NCBI GenBank assembly: GCA_947471565.1
Contig: CANIVT010000006.1
Coordinates: 1 to 64,000 of the forward strand
Source: Spartobacteria bacterium
Lineage (GTDB): Bacteria; Verrucomicrobiota; Verrucomicrobiia; Chthoniobacterales; UBA6821
Direction of reading: 5' to 3'
Length of the DNA: 64,000 nucleotides
The notes below the pieces were generated by a model. It saw only the letters and a list, made by a program, of their open reading frames with translations, was not told where the DNA came from and did no database searches. Shown in pieces: positions 62,868 through 64,000 of the stretch. Both the position numbers and the translations under genes were made by a program. Numbering within the stretch: position 1 is the first letter of the stretch; each line of letters begins with the position of its first letter.

Positions 62868-63554
62868 TCAGGCGACGCTCTCGGCCGTCTCGGGGGCCGC
62901 AGCACGGGGTTCGCGGGGCTCGGGAAGCTTCTCGGGCTTCTTGCAGATCCAGCACTTGACCCCGATCTTGCCGGCAACGGTGTCGGCCTCGGCAAAGCCG
63001 TAGTCGATCGTGGTGCGGAGCGTGTGGAGCGGGATGGTGCCGGCGCGGACGACTTCGGTGCGGGCGATTTCGGCCCCGCCAAGACGACCACTGGCGCGGA
63101 TCTTGATTCCGTCGGCACCCATGTCCATGGCGATCTGCATCGCCTTCTTCATGGCGCGGCGAAACCCGATGCGACGCTCAAGTTGTCCGGCGACGCTCTC
63201 GGCGACGAGGGTCGCGTCGAGTTCGGGTTGCTTGATCTCGACGATGTCGATCTTGGCCTGCTTGCCGCCGGCCAGGTCGCTGACCTTCTTGGTCATGGTC
63301 TCGATTTCGCTGCCCTTGCGTCCGATGACGATGCCGGGGCGTGCGGTGAAGATGGTCACGCGGACGCTGTTCCAGGCGCGCTCGATGACGATGCGGGAGA
63401 CAGCGGCGGTCTTGAGCTTCTTCTTAAGCCAGCCGCGGATCTGCTGGTCGGCGTAGAGGAAGTCTGCGAATTCCTTCTCGCCGGCATACCAGCGTGAGGA
63501 CCAGTCGCGGGTGACGGGAAGGCGGAAGCCAATCGGGTTAACTTTTTGTCCCAT
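62868..63554 (-). CDS. rpsC: 30S ribosomal protein S3
   Basis: The 228-residue protein starts [20 protein letters not shown] and has the KH-domain [15 protein letters not shown]. It ends in an Ala/Glu/Pro tail ([17 protein letters not shown]), and the CWICKKPEK pair of cysteines near residue 200 is unusual. Confidence 0.97.
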   Translation of the reverse strand: MGQKVNPIGFRLPVTRDWSSRWYAGEKEFADFLYADQQIRGWLKKKLKTAAVSRIVIERAWNSVRVTIFTARPGIVIGRKGSEIETMTKKVSDLAGGKQAKIDIVEIKQPELDATLVAESVAGQLERRIGFRRAMKKAMQIAMDMGADGIKIRASGRLGGAEIARTEVVRAGTIPLHTLRTTIDYGFAEADTVAGKIGVKCWICKKPEKLPEPREPRAAAPETAESVA

Positions 63555-63590
63555 GATGAGAGGTCGGTTGGAGTTGGGGAGGCGTCTTGC

Positions 63591-64000
63591 TTACGCGTTG
63601 GATTCGGTGGAGGCTGCCTCAGGAGTAGGAGTGGAGGTTTCCACAACGGCGGCCTTGGGAGCCTTCTTGGCCTTGTCCTTACCGGAGGTCTTGGGCTTGT
63701 CGGAGCGGCGGACGATCGGCACCTCGTCGGTGAGGACGATGCGGATATGGCTGTTGCGCTTACGAACCGGTCCGGCGCTGCCGCGTGCCTTGGGGCGGAC
63801 GCGCTTGATGGTCGGAGCCTCGCCGCAGACAGCTTCCTTCACCACGAGAAGCTCGGGGCGGACGTTATTGTTGTGCTCTGCATTGGCGATGGCGCTCTTG
63901 AGAACCTTGCCGACGAGCGGGGCGGCCTTCTTGGGAACGAAGGCCAGCAACTGGAGGGCGTCGATGGCGGGAAGGCCCTGGATCTCGCGGGTGACCTCGC
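63591..64000 (-). CDS. rplV: 50S ribosomal protein L22 (N-terminus beyond the window)
   Basis: The reading frame enters from the right edge as EVTREIQGLPAIDALQLLAF, then VPKKAAPLVGKVL and the conserved loop RVRPKARGSAGPVRKRNSHI. A long tail follows the usual end (KAKKAPKAAVVETSTPTPEA). The N-terminal codons lie outside. Confidence 0.95.
   Translation of the reverse strand, partial: EVTREIQGLPAIDALQLLAFVPKKAAPLVGKVLKSAIANAEHNNNVRPELLVVKEAVCGEAPTIKRVRPKARGSAGPVRKRNSHIRIVLTDEVPIVRRSDKPKTSGKDKAKKAPKAAVVETSTPTPEAASTESNA

Overview
The window is a GC-rich bacterial chromosome segment. The four-gene Verru_Chthon cassette (proteins D, B, C, A), known from Verrucomicrobium and Chthoniobacter relatives, points to Verrucomicrobiota, probably near Chthoniobacterales. 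Supporting signs are a spc ribosomal operon without rpsN and rpmD, many starts without a Shine-Dalgarno sequence, and a run of secreted or outer-membrane proteins. No prophage, CRISPR array or complete insertion sequence was seen; only a possible transposase tail sits at the left edge.

Layout. 1-6.8 kb: a possible transposase tail, a secreted OB-fold protein, the fluoride channel crcB, and the Verru_Chthon cassette with a fifth secreted gene. 6.8-11.6 kb (minus): a secreted coiled protein gene translationally coupled to hisB-hisH-hisA, an M14 carboxypeptidase and a carbon-nitrogen hydrolase. 11.7-19.6 kb (plus): cyclophilin, a UbiB-type kinase, a pyruvate-decarboxylase-like enzyme, recJ, recG, then tRNA-Cys. 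19.8-30.2 kb: a 50-residue conserved protein, an RRM protein, rmuC, glmS, glgC, a lipoprotein, glyS, xseA and a Lon-N-domain protein. 30.4-35.2 kb: tRNA-Tyr, lipoprotein cyclophilin, ygfZ, a beta-hydroxyacid dehydrogenase, a SurA-like parvulin, tRNA-Leu, menG/ubiE. 35.4-42.5 kb: an autotransporter-like barrel, RHH-like genes, a HepT/MntA pair, an ArsR-methyltransferase fusion divergent from metK-ahcY, and a low-GC orphan. 42.6-52.7 kb: GT39-like protein, PAP2 phosphatase, M20 peptidase, alr, a PTS EIIA-like protein with an MgtA-type ATPase, tyrS and a secreted orphan. 52.8-64 kb: the S10/spc/alpha ribosomal cluster on the minus strand, from rplV (cut by the right edge) to rpsD and a terminator.

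How genes work together. The cassette reads as a tip-like set of minor pseudopilins matching GspH-I-J-K in order and features. metK and ahcY make S-adenosylmethionine and clear S-adenosylhomocysteine, and the divergent ArsR-methyltransferase protein with a palindrome at its start codon is a natural regulator. The EIIA protein probably ties PTS phosphorylation state to magnesium import. The ribosomal cluster also carries secY, adk, map and infA.

Beyond genes, the intergenic DNA holds two layers of repeats. One is a dispersed class of degenerate arrays with a strict seven-base period; several run into gene ends (hisH, adk) or lie inside coding sequence (the xseA N-terminal extension). The other is a pair of about 100-bp nested palindromes, each between convergent genes, plus a GCGGAG-rich palindromic element. 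None of these repeats is explained by the genes.
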